Assembly (NCBI GenBank): GCA_033085395.1
Contig: JANQBS010000315.1
Coordinates: 1-40,835, forward strand
DNA length: 40,835 nucleotides
Direction of reading: 5' to 3'
Source of the DNA: Xanthoparmelia taractica
Lineage: Eukaryota; Ascomycota; Lecanoromycetes; Lecanorales; Parmeliaceae
Shown: piece by piece, positions 1 to 11,262 of the stretch
Position numbering within the stretch: the first letter of the stretch is position 1
Layout: each line of letters starts with the position of its first letter
Program-made: the position numbers and the translations under genes
Notes under the pieces: generated by a model
What the model was told of the DNA's origin: nothing
Database searches by the model: none
The model's input: the letters and a program-made list of their open reading frames with translations, nothing else

Positions 1-545
1 TTATTTATTAGAATAGTTATATTTACTTAGCGAGATTAAATTAAAAGAAAGTTTATCTTAATATTACTTATTAAGTGTCGGAGTTTAATAATTACTTAAG
101 CTAATTTCGCCTTAACTTATATATTAATCTAAAATTTTCTTATCTTATTCGCCACCTAATATGGAAAATAATCTATATTATAGAATACCTCTATATATAC
201 TAGAAATTTCTTAGATTATTTCATGATAAGTAATTTCTCATCTCATATCTTTATAAGTAATCTAATATAATCCCCTTATAATACTCTCCCATGATATGAT
301 ATGATACGATATGATATGAGATATCATATCAAATATACTAGACCTTTCCGACTCGTATCGTTAACTAAAAAATCTTATTCGATCTGAACTTAAATAAGCG
401 ATTAAGATATATTAACGAGAATAGGAAGATATATACGAAAAGCTTAGAGTTATTCAATTAAATCAGATTACCCGAGACCTTTCTTAATATGTTCTACATT
501 TCCGATTTAATCAGGGTCTAACTAGCTTTGAAAGTTTTTAGTATT
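1..545. other. AT-rich RIP-type tract
   Basis: The tract is very AT-rich, with TpA abundant, CpA/TpG scarce and CpG retained, as left by repeat-induced point mutation. No open frame of meaningful length is seen. A short GATAT-type microsatellite lies at about 287-325, followed by a transposon-end-like sequence at 335-355 listed separately. The source repeat is not recognisable. Confidence 0.6.
335..355. repeat. TIR-like end related to the element at 14806-15077
   Basis: These 21 bases match the right terminal inverted repeat at 15057-15077 at 18 of 21 positions, in the same orientation. Two of the three differences are C to T. The match continues inward (ATCAAATATAC is shared) and a TA dinucleotide follows directly, as at the other copy. 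No matching left end is seen in 1-330, so it is either beyond the window or lost. Confidence 0.5.
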
Positions 546-1245
546 TTCTATAGTTGAAGTTTAAATTGAAGGTCCATTATATTAAGGGTGGAGTAATTCC
601 CAAAGGACAATAATTCGAAGGCGACTGTATTGATGTGGAATGAATGGAATTTATAGTGGGGATAAGCTTTGATGACACTTGGAAAGAGCTGAGACGAGCT
701 CATATATATATCTCTTAAGAGCTCAAGCCGGTTCTCTAGTTCTCCGGATGTCCCGTATAACACTGCATGCACGATTAAGACGGATCGTCTAGGTCCTCCA
801 CCAGTTCCATTCCCTCTTATTCCTAGTACCAGAGATTATCATTTAATGACGGCTATGTTGTAGTACGCGCATAAGTGTGGAGGCTGGCCTTTCTCGTCTG
901 TGTTGAGTTGACAGTGGGGTGAGTGTTTAGAAACAGAAAATGTTATGTGCGAGAGACTTTGATTGGAGCGGCGGGTCGAGTGGATGTTTTCTGATCACAT
1001 TCTAGGTTATTCCAAGATTTATCAGGACTTTTCAAGATTTCTCAACTTTTCTTGAGAACAGAAAAATAGCGCCAATGATTTTGTAAGATATGTGACAACG
1101 TATCTGGTTAGCCAAAACCTCTATTATTGTTTATCTGAGAACTTCTAAATAATTCTAGGAAGTTTCAAGATTTCCCAAAATTTCTGATTATTTACCATCT
1201 CTGAACCGGCCATCCAATTTCGACCCAACATCTTTCGTTTTACCA
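546..1245. other. no gene seen; transition out of AT-rich DNA
   Basis: Base composition rises from RIP-type AT-rich to ordinary. The short minus-strand frame at 548-772 has no recognisable motif. The last 200 bases would hold the promoter and leader of the gene starting at 1246, but no defined element is visible. Confidence 0.4.
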
Positions 1246-2161
1246 ATGGAAACTCCTTGTATCACGCTGCATACTAAGGAGAGGGCCAACCTTTTTCGGG
1301 GCGACGGGTTTGAAGGTGTGACGGATGCGGAGTTGGAGACTCTGCTCCAAAAGTCTCGCGACACACTAGTCTCACTTGAAGCTGAGTTTGAGAGGCGACG
1401 GCTCCCCACGGCGTCTAACCACTCCAAGGAAATCGAGGGATACTGCGATAGCCTTCGCAAGGGTTTCGATAAAATTAAGGTACTGGAGCGTCTAGATGAC
1501 AAAGCTGCTGAGCATGTCAAGACTGCTGCGAAGATCTTGGCAACGCCGCAAACGATTCGCTCCTACAAGGTCTATGAGACATTCCTGCACGACGTTCTAC
1601 GCCACTGTGGTCCCGAATTAGTCCTCCTGTGCGCTGCATGTCTCGGCAAACCGAAAGTTAGCAGCTTGAAGACGGAGGAGAGGATTACCCTTCTCGATCA
1701 TGTGAAGACGAAGAGGTTCTCATACGTTTCACCTATTCTAGGGCGGCTTGCAACAGATTACGGTATACACTCTTTACACAGGGAGCAAGGACGGTCGAAG
1801 GCTCAAGAAGGGCCGACGGTGCAGACAAGTAGGCGTAAGCAAGTATCAGCGTCTATTGGATAACGTACTGCTAAGAACATCTACGGTAGAAATTGAGTAC
1901 ATGTTCTCAAAAGCACAAATCAGCCAGATACCACTCCTGGGCGACCTGCTCTCCGATGCAGTTCAGACCAGTCATCATTGGAAAATGGAAAGGAGGCTAG
2001 GAGAACCGACAACGGATTGCTTGACCACAATGATCCCCAAGGACCAAAACCAAGACATATCTATTACCCTATGGGTCGGGCAGGAAACCGGGTTTCGCAT
2101 GCGTACCATATTCAACCTGCAGCCGACTTGGTCATCTTTACCGAGCCATCTATCACTTTAA
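1246..2161 (+). CDS. hypothetical protein, frame broken or spliced near 1760
   Basis: I do not recognise the family. The first frame (1246-1863, ATG in the context CCAATGG) gives a helical, charged N-terminal segment (residues about 28-75) and a more hydrophobic stretch around residues 115-170 with LLCAACLGKPK. From about 1760 the +1 frame reads more naturally (1748-2161, for example KYQRLLDNVLLRTSTVEIEY), so the two are probably one gene joined by an unresolved intron or separated by a frameshift. The GT..AG span at 1762-1780 is only about 19 bases, too short for a fungal intron. No catalytic motif, signal peptide or membrane segment is evident. It could be a decayed gene. Confidence 0.4.
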
Positions 2162-4039
2162 CCTTAAAACCCTTGGGGACACGACTCTTCCCTTCTTCGG
2201 TTGTTTTTTCGTGTTCCCAGAATGGAGAAGTGTTCTCAGCTGCCTTGGGATCAAAGACCATAATCAATGTACCTTTGCCTGTTATCCATCTGTCGTGATC
2301 TACTGGGTCGAATAGATGACTTGGTAGATATTCCTCTTTTCCTTCAAGTGCTGCATCTCCAAGCTGAATATGAGAATCTGGGTTAGCTTCATGTATGTAT
2401 TAAAGGTGTCGAAATAACCTGACGTACCTGGCCGGACATGATCAATAACTGGTGATTTTTTGTAAGATCTTCGTACCCGCGGATCTATCACTTGTCAAAG
2501 TAAACCCCTCCCCCATGCCCTGAAACACTTCCTTACCAGGCGTTGGCCAAATGGATTGGTCGGTGGTGCAAGTTATACGCCGAACCGTCTTCAGTGCCTC
2601 AGTATGTCCGGCGGATGGCACAGGCAGCTTCTCTTGCGGACGTTTATGGCGTAGACAGGTAAAATGTTCGACTTCCCGATCGAGGACCAATGGAAGAAGG
2701 TGAGTGCAGCTGTAGAGTAGCCTCTCGCTTCTTGTCTCCTAAAAGGCTTGATCTCTGTTTGAAATGTTCGACGGTGTATTATGCTGCGTCGACAAAAGTG
2801 GTGGATGGTCTTGGGAAGGTGGAGGAAGGTGATAGGAAATTTGCGCAAGGCTATGATGAATGTCAGCTAGACATTCTTATGTGAACATTAAATGCTATAG
2901 CAGACGAAAGGAAGGACCTGAGCACCTGTCTGAAGTTGCAGGTCACTTAAAATGCGCCAGATGAAATCAGGAGGGAAGGCCAGGAGATGTGCGCAAAACC
3001 GGAAAGACGTCGGTATAGCAGCGAGATTTGTTGTGCGTCTTTAAATTATTGAGGCGTCAAAAATTTGGGAGTCGAGGCGAGCTAAGGACAGTGACGATGA
3101 AATTGCGGTCTTTTGTCCCAGCGGGGCTCATGTCACGTGGCCTATCGGCTTTACCGTTATAGGATTAATGAGAAATTAACGTGATAAACGATAGCGCTAA
3201 TACCATAGCCCCTTACGCTCATCACTAGCCTAATACACGCTTTTGTTGCTCAGCAGGATAATCAGAAGATATGGAACAGACTATACGAAGCTATTGCGCG
3301 GAAAAGACATTACCGCAAACAAAAACTCCTACCTCATCCCACCCATCAGTTACGTCGGAGGTTTCGTTAGATATAGGCCGAGTTAGATGAGATTATATGA
3401 TATTTAAGTGAAATTTCGAGCTTGCGAGGATAGCCTCAGGCAGGAACCCCCCGGAAGGCTGGGGGGTTTCAGGGGGTCTCCTTGAGAATCAAATAGCCAC
3501 AAACCAGTACTCCCAAGCTTTCCACTATACTGGGAAGCCCGCGGCCCAGTACATATTTTGCAGTGCCGTTGGGCTGTTCCAGTAAATGCCAACCTGCAAC
3601 CCTATCCAGCCAGCGCCTACGACCAGTGCTTCTGATAGCCTGATCATTACCATCAGCCCAACTAGCCTCTCTGATGGCCGCAGCTTTATCTTTTGGACAT
3701 ACGGCAGAGAGATTCCACGTTGATGGGCAGGATCAGGTACATATCGAAGATAGACACTACTATACCAGTTAGTGAAGCTGCTCGCTACATAGTGCGCTGT
3801 CAAACATGCAGCTGGCTAAGACGACATGATAGATCCGAACCCCCCAATCGAAGCCTCTCAAGGGAGTCATGCCTTCCTGGGTAATTTCCATGGGCTCACT
3901 ATCAGTCAGTATATCGACAGGGACGGATAGAGCGAGAGCTGACGTTTGAGATCAGATCCAACCGCGGCGGCCCAAATCACCCCAAACACCTACAAGGACC
4001 ACCTACTCCCAGTCGTCCCTTCGGCCCACCACACGCTAC
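2162..4039. other. no supported gene
   Basis: Several short frames on both strands overlap one another and none carries a recognisable motif. The minus frame at 3525-3803 is the longest (92 codons) but is unassigned. A short ATG frame at about 2665 runs into GTGAGT at 2700, which looks like a first exon with a splice donor, but no second exon could be found. A strong hairpin lies at 3445-3468. Confidence 0.4.
3445..3468. repeat. GC-rich hairpin (8-bp perfect stem)
   Basis: AACCCCCC and GGGGGGTT form a perfect 8-base inverted repeat around an 8-base loop, followed shortly by another run of G. It lies outside any recognised gene. It could fold into a hairpin, or the G runs could form another structure; no role is assigned. 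Confidence 0.5.
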
Positions 4040-4450
4040 GTGCAGCGACCGGCGCTCTATGAACAGGTCCGAAAGCAGCTACATAGTGCTCAGACGGAGC
4101 CGAAGGAGACTACGATTCTCGTGGTCTGGGGCTTAGGCGGGGCGGGGAAGTCGCAGCCGATACTGGACTATTTGCAAAAGCATCGAGGGGACTACAAGGC
4201 GACCTTCTGGATCGAGGCGGCACGGAGGGAGTCAATCGAGAGAGACTTTCTACAAATATACCGACTTCTCTACAACCGCTGTGCGGTGTCGGATGGGGAG
4301 AATATCAAGGTTGAAGATGCGGTCTCAGATGTGAAACGCTGGTTCTCTCAGCACTACGGACGCTGGCTGTTGATCTTTGATGACGCAGACCTGACGGAGA
4401 ACGAGGAAGATGTGCATCTTGACCCCTCTACCCTCAACGAACCTACCTAA
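4040..4450 (+). pseudogene. NB-ARC (NLR-type STAND NTPase) fragment
   Basis: This frame shows the nucleotide-binding core of a fungal NLR-type protein. A P-loop GLGGAGKSQ lies near residue 31 after the hydrophobic strand TILVVW, and a Walker B/kinase-2 motif WLLIFDDAD lies near residue 115. The linker before the P-loop (RYVQRPALYEQ) also fits fungal NLRs, where the domain is usually preceded by an effector domain and followed by TPR, ankyrin or WD repeats. Here neither flank is present. The frame has no ATG at its 5' end (it opens at a GTG and stays open a little upstream) and stops 20 codons after kinase-2. About 70 codons stay open after that stop (to about 4620), without a recognised ARC motif. 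I read it as an internal fragment of a dead gene. Confidence 0.75.
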
Positions 4451-7024
4451 CTACTTTCTTCGACCCCCTCACCCACGCCGTCCGCCAACAATAGCGTCCA
4501 CCTCCCCACGCTACAATTAAGAGATGTTTTTGAGAGCTGGAATGGCAGCTTTGAGCTCATCAAACAATTCATCACTGCTCCTTCGCGGCCATTCGAGCAT
4601 ACAAAGTTTTGTAAAGAGTGAAGTCCACAACATGTTCTACGACGACGAGGACGGGACTTACCATCTACACCTCCCCTTTACCCTGCGCGCAAGGGTCTGA
4701 GGGGTCTAGGGGAGCTGGAAGGCCAGTCGACCGAGTTGGGGAAAGGGGTCGGTAATGATGCTTTAGGCTCAAGAGGTGGATCCAAGGGACTTAGGCAGGT
4801 AAGGAATAGAAGTCGAGGGGAGATGGGAGACAGGAGGGTAGGAGCTGGGACCTTTAGAGGGGGTGGTGCTGGAAGGGCCAGTCTGAAGAGGGTGATACAG
4901 ATCTACTAGAGTACTAGCAGTGTGTTCTGCTCCTCCTGTCTGTTTGCTAGTTCGGAATCGTGAAGCCGAGCGACATTAGGACCTTCCATGCCGTGTCGAT
5001 CACTTTGTCTTGCTGATTCTTCGAACTGTAGATGCGTGTGAGGAGGAGGTAAGGGTGTCAGAGCGCGAGGCGGGGGATGTCACTTGCTGGTTCGGAATAG
5101 GTTTTTTCAATGGCATCCAAAATTCGTTCCGCCTTTGGCAAGTCGGCACCCGTTTGGCTACCAAAAGCAGCTTTGAGGTCTTCCAATTGGCTCGATACAT
5201 TCTTCTTTGTTTTCTTGCTTTGCTGTCAAAAGCTGGTCTCCGAGCGGGGAATCTGTCGCTGGCCAATATGGTCCCTCTCTTCGCCGGTCCTCACCTCAGC
5301 TTCCTGGCCGACGTGCTCGCGATGCAACCATTACTGAACAGTGCCTTGAAGGGCGACAAACAGGGAAGCTACAAGGAGAGAAGGGAAAGATGCTGGTAAT
5401 GGGTAAGGTCTCTCGTCAGCTTGTCCGTCATGACTGATCGTGAGCAGTATCCGGAACGGCTCCGCAGCGAGACGACCTCCGAGATGCGGTACGTGGCTAC
5501 TTGGATGATGGGGTGGAATTACTCGAGTTGGAATATCAGCCCAAAGAAGGGTAGGCACGACGGCTGGATTGGTGGTCGATGTTTATATGTAGTATGAGAA
5601 ATAGTAGTCTATAAAATAGCCTATCAACATGTCGCTCCGAATACCACCTCCTTGTCAGGCCGAGGTGGTCCAAGGGAAGACCAATCACGTCTGCAGACGA
5701 CGGCATATCTTTGTACTCATGGTCTCGAGCCAGGAGATGAGAAGTTTGCTTTCGCTGTGCTTGTATTACAGAATAAATATTTCGGACAGTTTCCGGAGAA
5801 GTTTTTTCAACTCCTCGATGAGCTTCGATGCATCCGTGGCTCAAAGGCGTATAACGATAGACACCCTGGGAGATGTTTAGCCTCTGCATAGGGGTAACCG
5901 GAATCTTGTTGGGCCATGAAAGATGGATACTGATTTGCGCGTTAAATGCACGATGTGTATTTTTCATAGCCTGAATAATATGGAATTAAGCCTTTAGGAA
6001 GCTGAGCTTTGAGAGCCTCGATTCATCAGTGCTCTCAAGCATGGCCCACCTGAACAAAAATGAAGTGGGTTCGGCCCGTGCCACTATTAGTGCCAACGAA
6101 GTTTCTCGCAGCACGGCTATGCAACGCTAAGCGTTCTTTATTTGCGACAGGCCCACGGAGCAGAAATAGAAACAGGGACCACAAAGGGATACTCGAGCCA
6201 GAAGTAGATATTGGAGTCAGAAATGGATGCCAAGCAAGAGTAAGGATTAAATGATTGGACCAACGGCGAAGATAAATAGGAAATGGAGTGGTTCGTACAG
6301 CTGTATTCTCGAATCCTGTGCTTACCCTTGCTTACCGTGTGGAAGCCATATTTGGCGGCTCCTCCGGTCTTGGTCCCTGGACGAGCCATTTCTGGCTCCC
6401 TTTTCTCCGGGCCCTGTTAACCGTAGATTTTGTCTGTGGCTTTGTAGTTCGTCCTGATCACAGGTTGGCGGAAACGGAAGTCTGGGAGAAGCCGTGCTCC
6501 TGTATCGTCTAGACATATTTTCAGCACAATCCTGGTTATAATTTGACCATAATGCTTACTATGGGACATAATATATCAGTGGATATTCTCCTCCCTAGAT
6601 ATCCTGCTTCAAGCCCAGCGCTATGGCGTTGAAGTCGACGTCGTCACGCAGCTTACCATCATAGACCAGGCTTTCCGCCGCTGACCGCATAACCTCACAC
6701 ATCGTCAGAGTGTTTGGGTGTGAGCAGTGGATATACGTGACGAGAGCCTTCCTATGGATCAAATATTACATTACGTATCGGTAAGGCTAGGCTAGTACTG
6801 GTCTTAGGCGAAACTCTAGGCAGTCGTCACGGAATACGCTTAGCACTTTCTCATTTCTAAGGCCAGCTAGCCTTCAAGTTCTGCGAGTCAACCAAGGTGA
6901 ATACTTGCGCCTCAAATTCTAGGTATGGAGACTTCTGTTTTTTACATCACGATACGGACCAACCACCTTTAGGTAGATTTAGCGGCTGCGGGCAGTGGAT
7001 GATGACCTCCGCCAGCGGACCGCT
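4451..7024. other. no supported gene; possible decayed remnants
   Basis: Numerous short overlapping frames occur at 5000-5440, 5536-5967 and 6060-6520, none with a recognisable domain or a good start plus splice signals. The plus frame at 5652-5891 has a protein-like stretch (KFAFAVLVLQNKYFGQFPEK) and might be a gene scrap. The sequence directly after the NB-ARC fragment (4451-4620) may be its degraded continuation. Confidence 0.35.
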
Positions 7025-7551
7025 ATGCAAGCTTCGCATCTAGAGCTCCACCAGGGAGGATCGCACTTTGGAAATACCCATGCTTCCTACAGCCAGATCC
7101 TCCAGGGCAATTTCTACGGAAAGAGAAGATACTCCGACGTTGATGGCGCCGAGGATGTATCCGCATCCGAGTCGAGGCGCCAGAATCTACCAGCTTCAAC
7201 AAGGCCTGGACTTCGGCAAAGTACGTCTTCCGCGATCAAAGAAGAATCCCCCTGGCGGATATACGACGGAGGCTATGACCTTAGGGTCGGTGGCCTTGTC
7301 ACGGTGTCGAAGAAGAAACGTCCGGTTTCCGAAGTGGCGGAAGTGGTCACGATAAGAAAGCTCTCAGGCTCAAGCAGGAATGACAGCCTCTCTACGCTCT
7401 TCCAGGTCCAAGGAGAGTCAAATGCACCGAGGCTTACGAATCTGAAGCCGACCTCTACGTTGTTGTTGAACACATGCCAATTTTCCTGGTCCAGGTCGCC
7501 GCGGCACCCGTTCACCCGAGAGAGACTCACGTGGCAGCAATAGTCGGGCAG
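7025..7551 (+). pseudogene. protein-kinase-like N-lobe fragment, frameshifted
   Basis: The first frame (ATG at 7025; open upstream to 6995) has a polar N-terminus and then a kinase-like N-lobe: VGGLVTVSKKKRP (beta strands) and VVTIRKLSG, which sits where the VAxK strand is expected. Near 7428 the frame must shift by one base. The other frame then continues as EAYESEADLYVVVEHMPIFL and ends VAAIVGQ at 7551, followed by GTGAGA, a good splice donor. DLYVVVEHMP is the usual hinge-strand pattern of fungal kinase-like proteins. No C-lobe (HRD, DFG) is found downstream, so the gene is truncated as well as shifted. It may be a pseudokinase relative. Family assignment rests on motif pattern only. Confidence 0.55.
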
Positions 7552-7552
7552 G

Positions 7553-8008
7553 TGAGATTCCAGCCCATTTCACCCCAACGATGGCGTTGACGAATTCTGT
7601 AGCCCATTCGGTAGATATCCTGATTGCGACTGCGGTGAGGTATGACTTCGGTAAATTAACTGTTACTCCGGTGAAGGAGGTGTACGCTCGATTGGGTATA
7701 CTGGGTGATGTTTCTGAGGCAGTGGATGGTGATGGAGTGGTGGGTGCTGTATAGATAGTGGAGGAAGCGAGAAGCGAGAAATTCGAGGGGTTACTGAAGT
7801 TGACGTTCCGAGTGATCTGAGCAAGGAGTTCTGGGTGTAAATAACTCGAGGAAGTTGTCGGCCCACCAAGTTCGAGTGAAAACAGGCCAAGCTGTGGTTG
7901 CGCTCGCCATGCTGCTAGAAACATAGGCGCGACCAAGCAACTATTCTTGCTGTCCAGGGCGCCTTCCTTCAACTCACCTTTGCCATCCCTTTCTTGCCTG
8001 TTCTCCAA
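7553..8008 (-). CDS. unassigned ORF, partly antisense to the kinase fragment
   Basis: A 196-codon minus-strand frame runs 8008-7418. The part outside the kinase fragment (about 7553-8008) has a protein-like, Ser/Thr/Pro-rich middle and a stretch AVAIRISTEWATEFVNAIVG. The remaining part, antisense to the kinase fragment, looks like a shadow. The frame thus seems to end its natural reading close to 7552, where the kinase fragment also stops, which suggests two truncated genes abutting at a breakpoint. No family is recognised; it may be chance. Confidence 0.25.
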
Positions 8009-9883
8009 ACTACATATTACTCAACGCTCTTGGCCCTATCATCCAATCTTCCGGCGCCAACCATTCGCTCCAGGAGTTCTCTGCACCCTTGATCTCTGTA
8101 ATCACAGATCCTTGTAGCGGTCGCATGAACGGCCCTGTTTCCAATGGCAGCATATCGTAGTCCCTTTTCGTAGCGATTCAACCTTCGCTCTTCGCTGAGA
8201 AGAGGTAGTTCCGTCGCTCTTGCTTGTGTATGGGTCCAACTCCGCCAGCCCAATCGTCACCGAAGAGACCGTGGAGAACACTGAAACATAGACAGCTTAG
8301 TCTTATATTTAACATGCGGCACTAGGCAGGTGTGCCTAATCGGTATAATTGTCTGTAAATCAGATAGTATGATAGCTCTTCACCTCTTCTAACAAAACAA
8401 TATTCTGGTCCGAGAAGATATTATTCAGCTAAGGCACTAGTGCTAGTGTTGACGCTAGGTCTGTTTCGTACGTGGCACTAACTGCGCCTTCGCCACCTAC
8501 CTCATACTAATTCGTAGCTTATTTATCAATCACCTTAAAGGTATATCTTGAAACCTTTCACCCTGTATCATTGTGCATTCTTCAACAGGCAAGCCAACCG
8601 AGCACATCCTGTTCGTCTGTTTGATGCACAGTAAGAAGCTTGATGACACCCAATATCGCCGAAAGCGAACGTAAATACGCCAGAATTTTGGAGAACGCCC
8701 GACCTAGAAGGTTCCTGGACACTGCGCTTCATGAACCCGAAATTTGGAGGCTGGTCAAAGCCCCCTTAGGTGCCTGGGGAACCATTCTAGGGTCCCTTCT
8801 AGGGCCATCTTCCGACATTAGGGCTAGGGCTTATATTAGAGCTGTCCAGGATCTTCCGCTCCACTCAGGCAGATACTCTTGGGAACGTTCATCGCTGCCC
8901 AGGACCAGCGCGTTCCTTGACTGACTGTATAGTACGAGTCCTGCAGTGTGAGAATGTATCTCCACAACACAGAGAAGGTTCATCTGAACATGGTCTCTTG
9001 CCATTCTTGATCTCTCAAAGATCGGATACCATAAAAATTTAAGCAAGCTGATGACATGAATCATCAAAGCACATAGGTAAAGATTCTACTACGACTACCC
9101 TACAGCTCAGACATAGATGAATATTACAGGGCTATCGGGCACCTTACCCCGGTAACACTGCGTGTTGCCGCTACATCTGTGCAACCCCCTAATTACTTAG
9201 ATAGATATGCTAGGGTACCCCTATTAAAATGGATGAGCATACGCAGTATGTGGTGTTCCTTGAGGGGCATTGGCGCGTAACCATTATGAGCTGATGTGCT
9301 CATTGAATCAGGCAGCATGAACGAAAGTATAAGGCGTTTTCTTAATTTAACAGCTCCCGTTTGTATCTCCCATACCAGAGAATGAGGAGCGTAACGTCTA
9401 TCCGTGTTGGGGACAAATCCAATAATGCCCGCCGTGGCCGCCTAAGCACAGCAAAGAGGAAGCTTAGGGCAGGTGAGAGGTAGGAGAGAAAAGTGAGGGA
9501 AGGGATGTGGGCTGTTGATTGGAGTCGTGGGGTTGAGGAGGCCTATACAACATATGCGTCATTTGCAGAGGCACATAATTTGTCTACCCAGAAGTGCTGC
9601 TAGGTTGCCAAAGGATCCAGATTTTCTTCCGCAGCGCTATGTGATTCACGTTGCTACACAAAGTTTAAAATTGAAGGAGGAGGATACAGTCCATAAGCGC
9701 CCCGATGTCTTTCCTATGACGATCCGCTCTGAATGCAATTCAAAGCTAACAGTGGGCACGGAGACATAAAAATGAAATGTTAGCAAATACAATAAACGAG
9801 TTGAGTTACACAGGATAGAAAAGGCTCAACGCGGAGCATTCCGAAATGTGACATCTTAACTCATCTGATCAACCGTCTATGTA
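8009..9883. other. no supported gene
   Basis: The frames at 8017-8253 (minus), 8640-8924 (plus, ATG start, 94 codons) and 9515-9769 (plus) carry no recognisable motif. The 8640 frame opens with a plausible helical segment (ESERKYARILENARPRRFLD) and is the best small-gene candidate, but support is weak. Confidence 0.35.
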
Positions 9884-10165
9884 CTATTTCTTCCGCTGTT
9901 GCTCTTCACTGCTGCTCTGCCTCCGACCAACCAGCTCTTTGACGTACGGTAGTATTGCCGATGCTCCTTTCACCGACTTCAACCCGTCTTTCTTGCCGAT
10001 CTTCCGCCAAAAGTCATGAGATGTGACCTCAGCGATCTCTTGAACTTCTCCGTAGATCAACGCCTTCTTCTCGATTAGCACGTAAGATAATTCGACAGAT
10101 AATGAAGGATGAGTCGCCCCTGATCCTTTAGCAGATGCGATGATATTTATACTTAATCTTTTCAA
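9884..10165 (-). CDS. small hypothetical ORF, possibly a terminal exon
   Basis: The frame encodes about 93 residues ending in a charged tail (QSSSEEQQRKK). Its first codon is TTG and it contains no internal ATG, so if it is real it is the last exon of a gene whose 5' part I cannot find. The middle reads like a real protein (TSHDFWRKIGKKDGLKSV), but no family is recognised. Confidence 0.22.
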   Translation of the reverse strand: MKRLSINIIASAKGSGATHPSLSVELSYVLIEKKALIYGEVQEIAEVTSHDFWRKIGKKDGLKSVKGASAILPYVKELVGRRQSSSEEQQRKK

Positions 10166-11262
10166 CCATACTCATAGTACCGCTTTCCCCTCTCTTCTGG
10201 CTTCGGCTCTTCATCATATTACGTTCGTCGTTGAATCTATATCTATTTAGCGCTCGATAAGCACCGTAAAGACCTTATATACGCAGAATACCCAAAATTT
10301 TCTACCTCCAGGGCCCCTTCTGTAATGTTTTCATGTTCGTTACAGAGCTTTATCCCTAAGCTGATCTGATATTGGGCTAGATTCGTCACGAACAGAGAGT
10401 CATAGACGATATCCATCTTGATCCGCCTCCACTGATGAATGTGTAACAGAAGAATTCACCGAATCCCCATGTGTGGGCTTTATGTGCAGTCAACGCATGC
10501 AAGGAGGCAATTTACATGATTTCCAGGACTGTCTTTTTAATCAAGTCTCCACGTAAGGAGATATGCGGGCATGCTACACTATTCCGAGATTTCCTATCTC
10601 TTGCCGATTGCATTTTTGTTGTAATAGGGCCCCTCTTACGCTGAAGAGATTGTCTTTGCTCAGTGTCCGAGTACATCAATTTCGAGCCTAATCGACTCCT
10701 AAGCAGGCTGCAATAATTTACGCATTGACAGTCTCGTCAATCATCGCTCGACGATGCAGGTTCAGATTATACGATATATATCACGATGGAGCCTTGCAGT
10801 CGTACCGTATCTCCCTTGCACGGAATTGTCTTATCGTGAAGTCACAATTTGTGTGCTGTCCGCCCATCGAAGATTTTCATCCTTCTCGAGATATTATCTT
10901 ATGTAATTAATCGTATTATTTCGGATAAGCTCCGTTCTGATTGAAAGACTCGTAAGGTCGTCGGAACATATGCGAAGGGCTGTGCAAGGTTTTTGACAGA
11001 GGAGTGGAAGGTTGTGGGCAGCGTAGTGGAATGGTTGATGCCTGGGAACTGTACGAGTGCTGCTTAACATGTGATACATACAGCAACTCATGAAGTCTCG
11101 TACATGGAATCCTGAATGGTTGCGGTGCGGACGTCTACACTGCTCACGATGGTCGACGCACGAATTTCAATCCCGGAGCTTACCGATATGTGGTTTTGAG
11201 CACAACGATGTTGATTCTGACACCAAGATTGCCGTAGGAAAGGCAAGCAGATAGGCCTTGCC
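10166..11262. other. no supported gene
   Basis: Only short frames without motifs (10725-10910 plus, 10894-11091 minus, 11088-11276 minus). The last few hundred bases must have held the promoter of the HET gene that starts at 11263; no defined element is visible. Confidence 0.4.

Noticed and set aside
1..545. Mitochondrial or centromeric DNA because of high AT content
   Set aside because: CpG is kept while CpA/TpG is depleted, the RIP pattern, and similar tracts in the window contain recognisable mutated nuclear genes and transposons.
1762..1780. Intron joining the two frames of the gene at 1246
   Set aside because: GT..AG is present but about 19 bases is too short for a fungal spliceosomal intron; left as unresolved.
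5536..5967. A 143-codon minus-strand gene
   Set aside because: It overlaps competing plus-strand frames, has no motif, and neither reading is clearly better.
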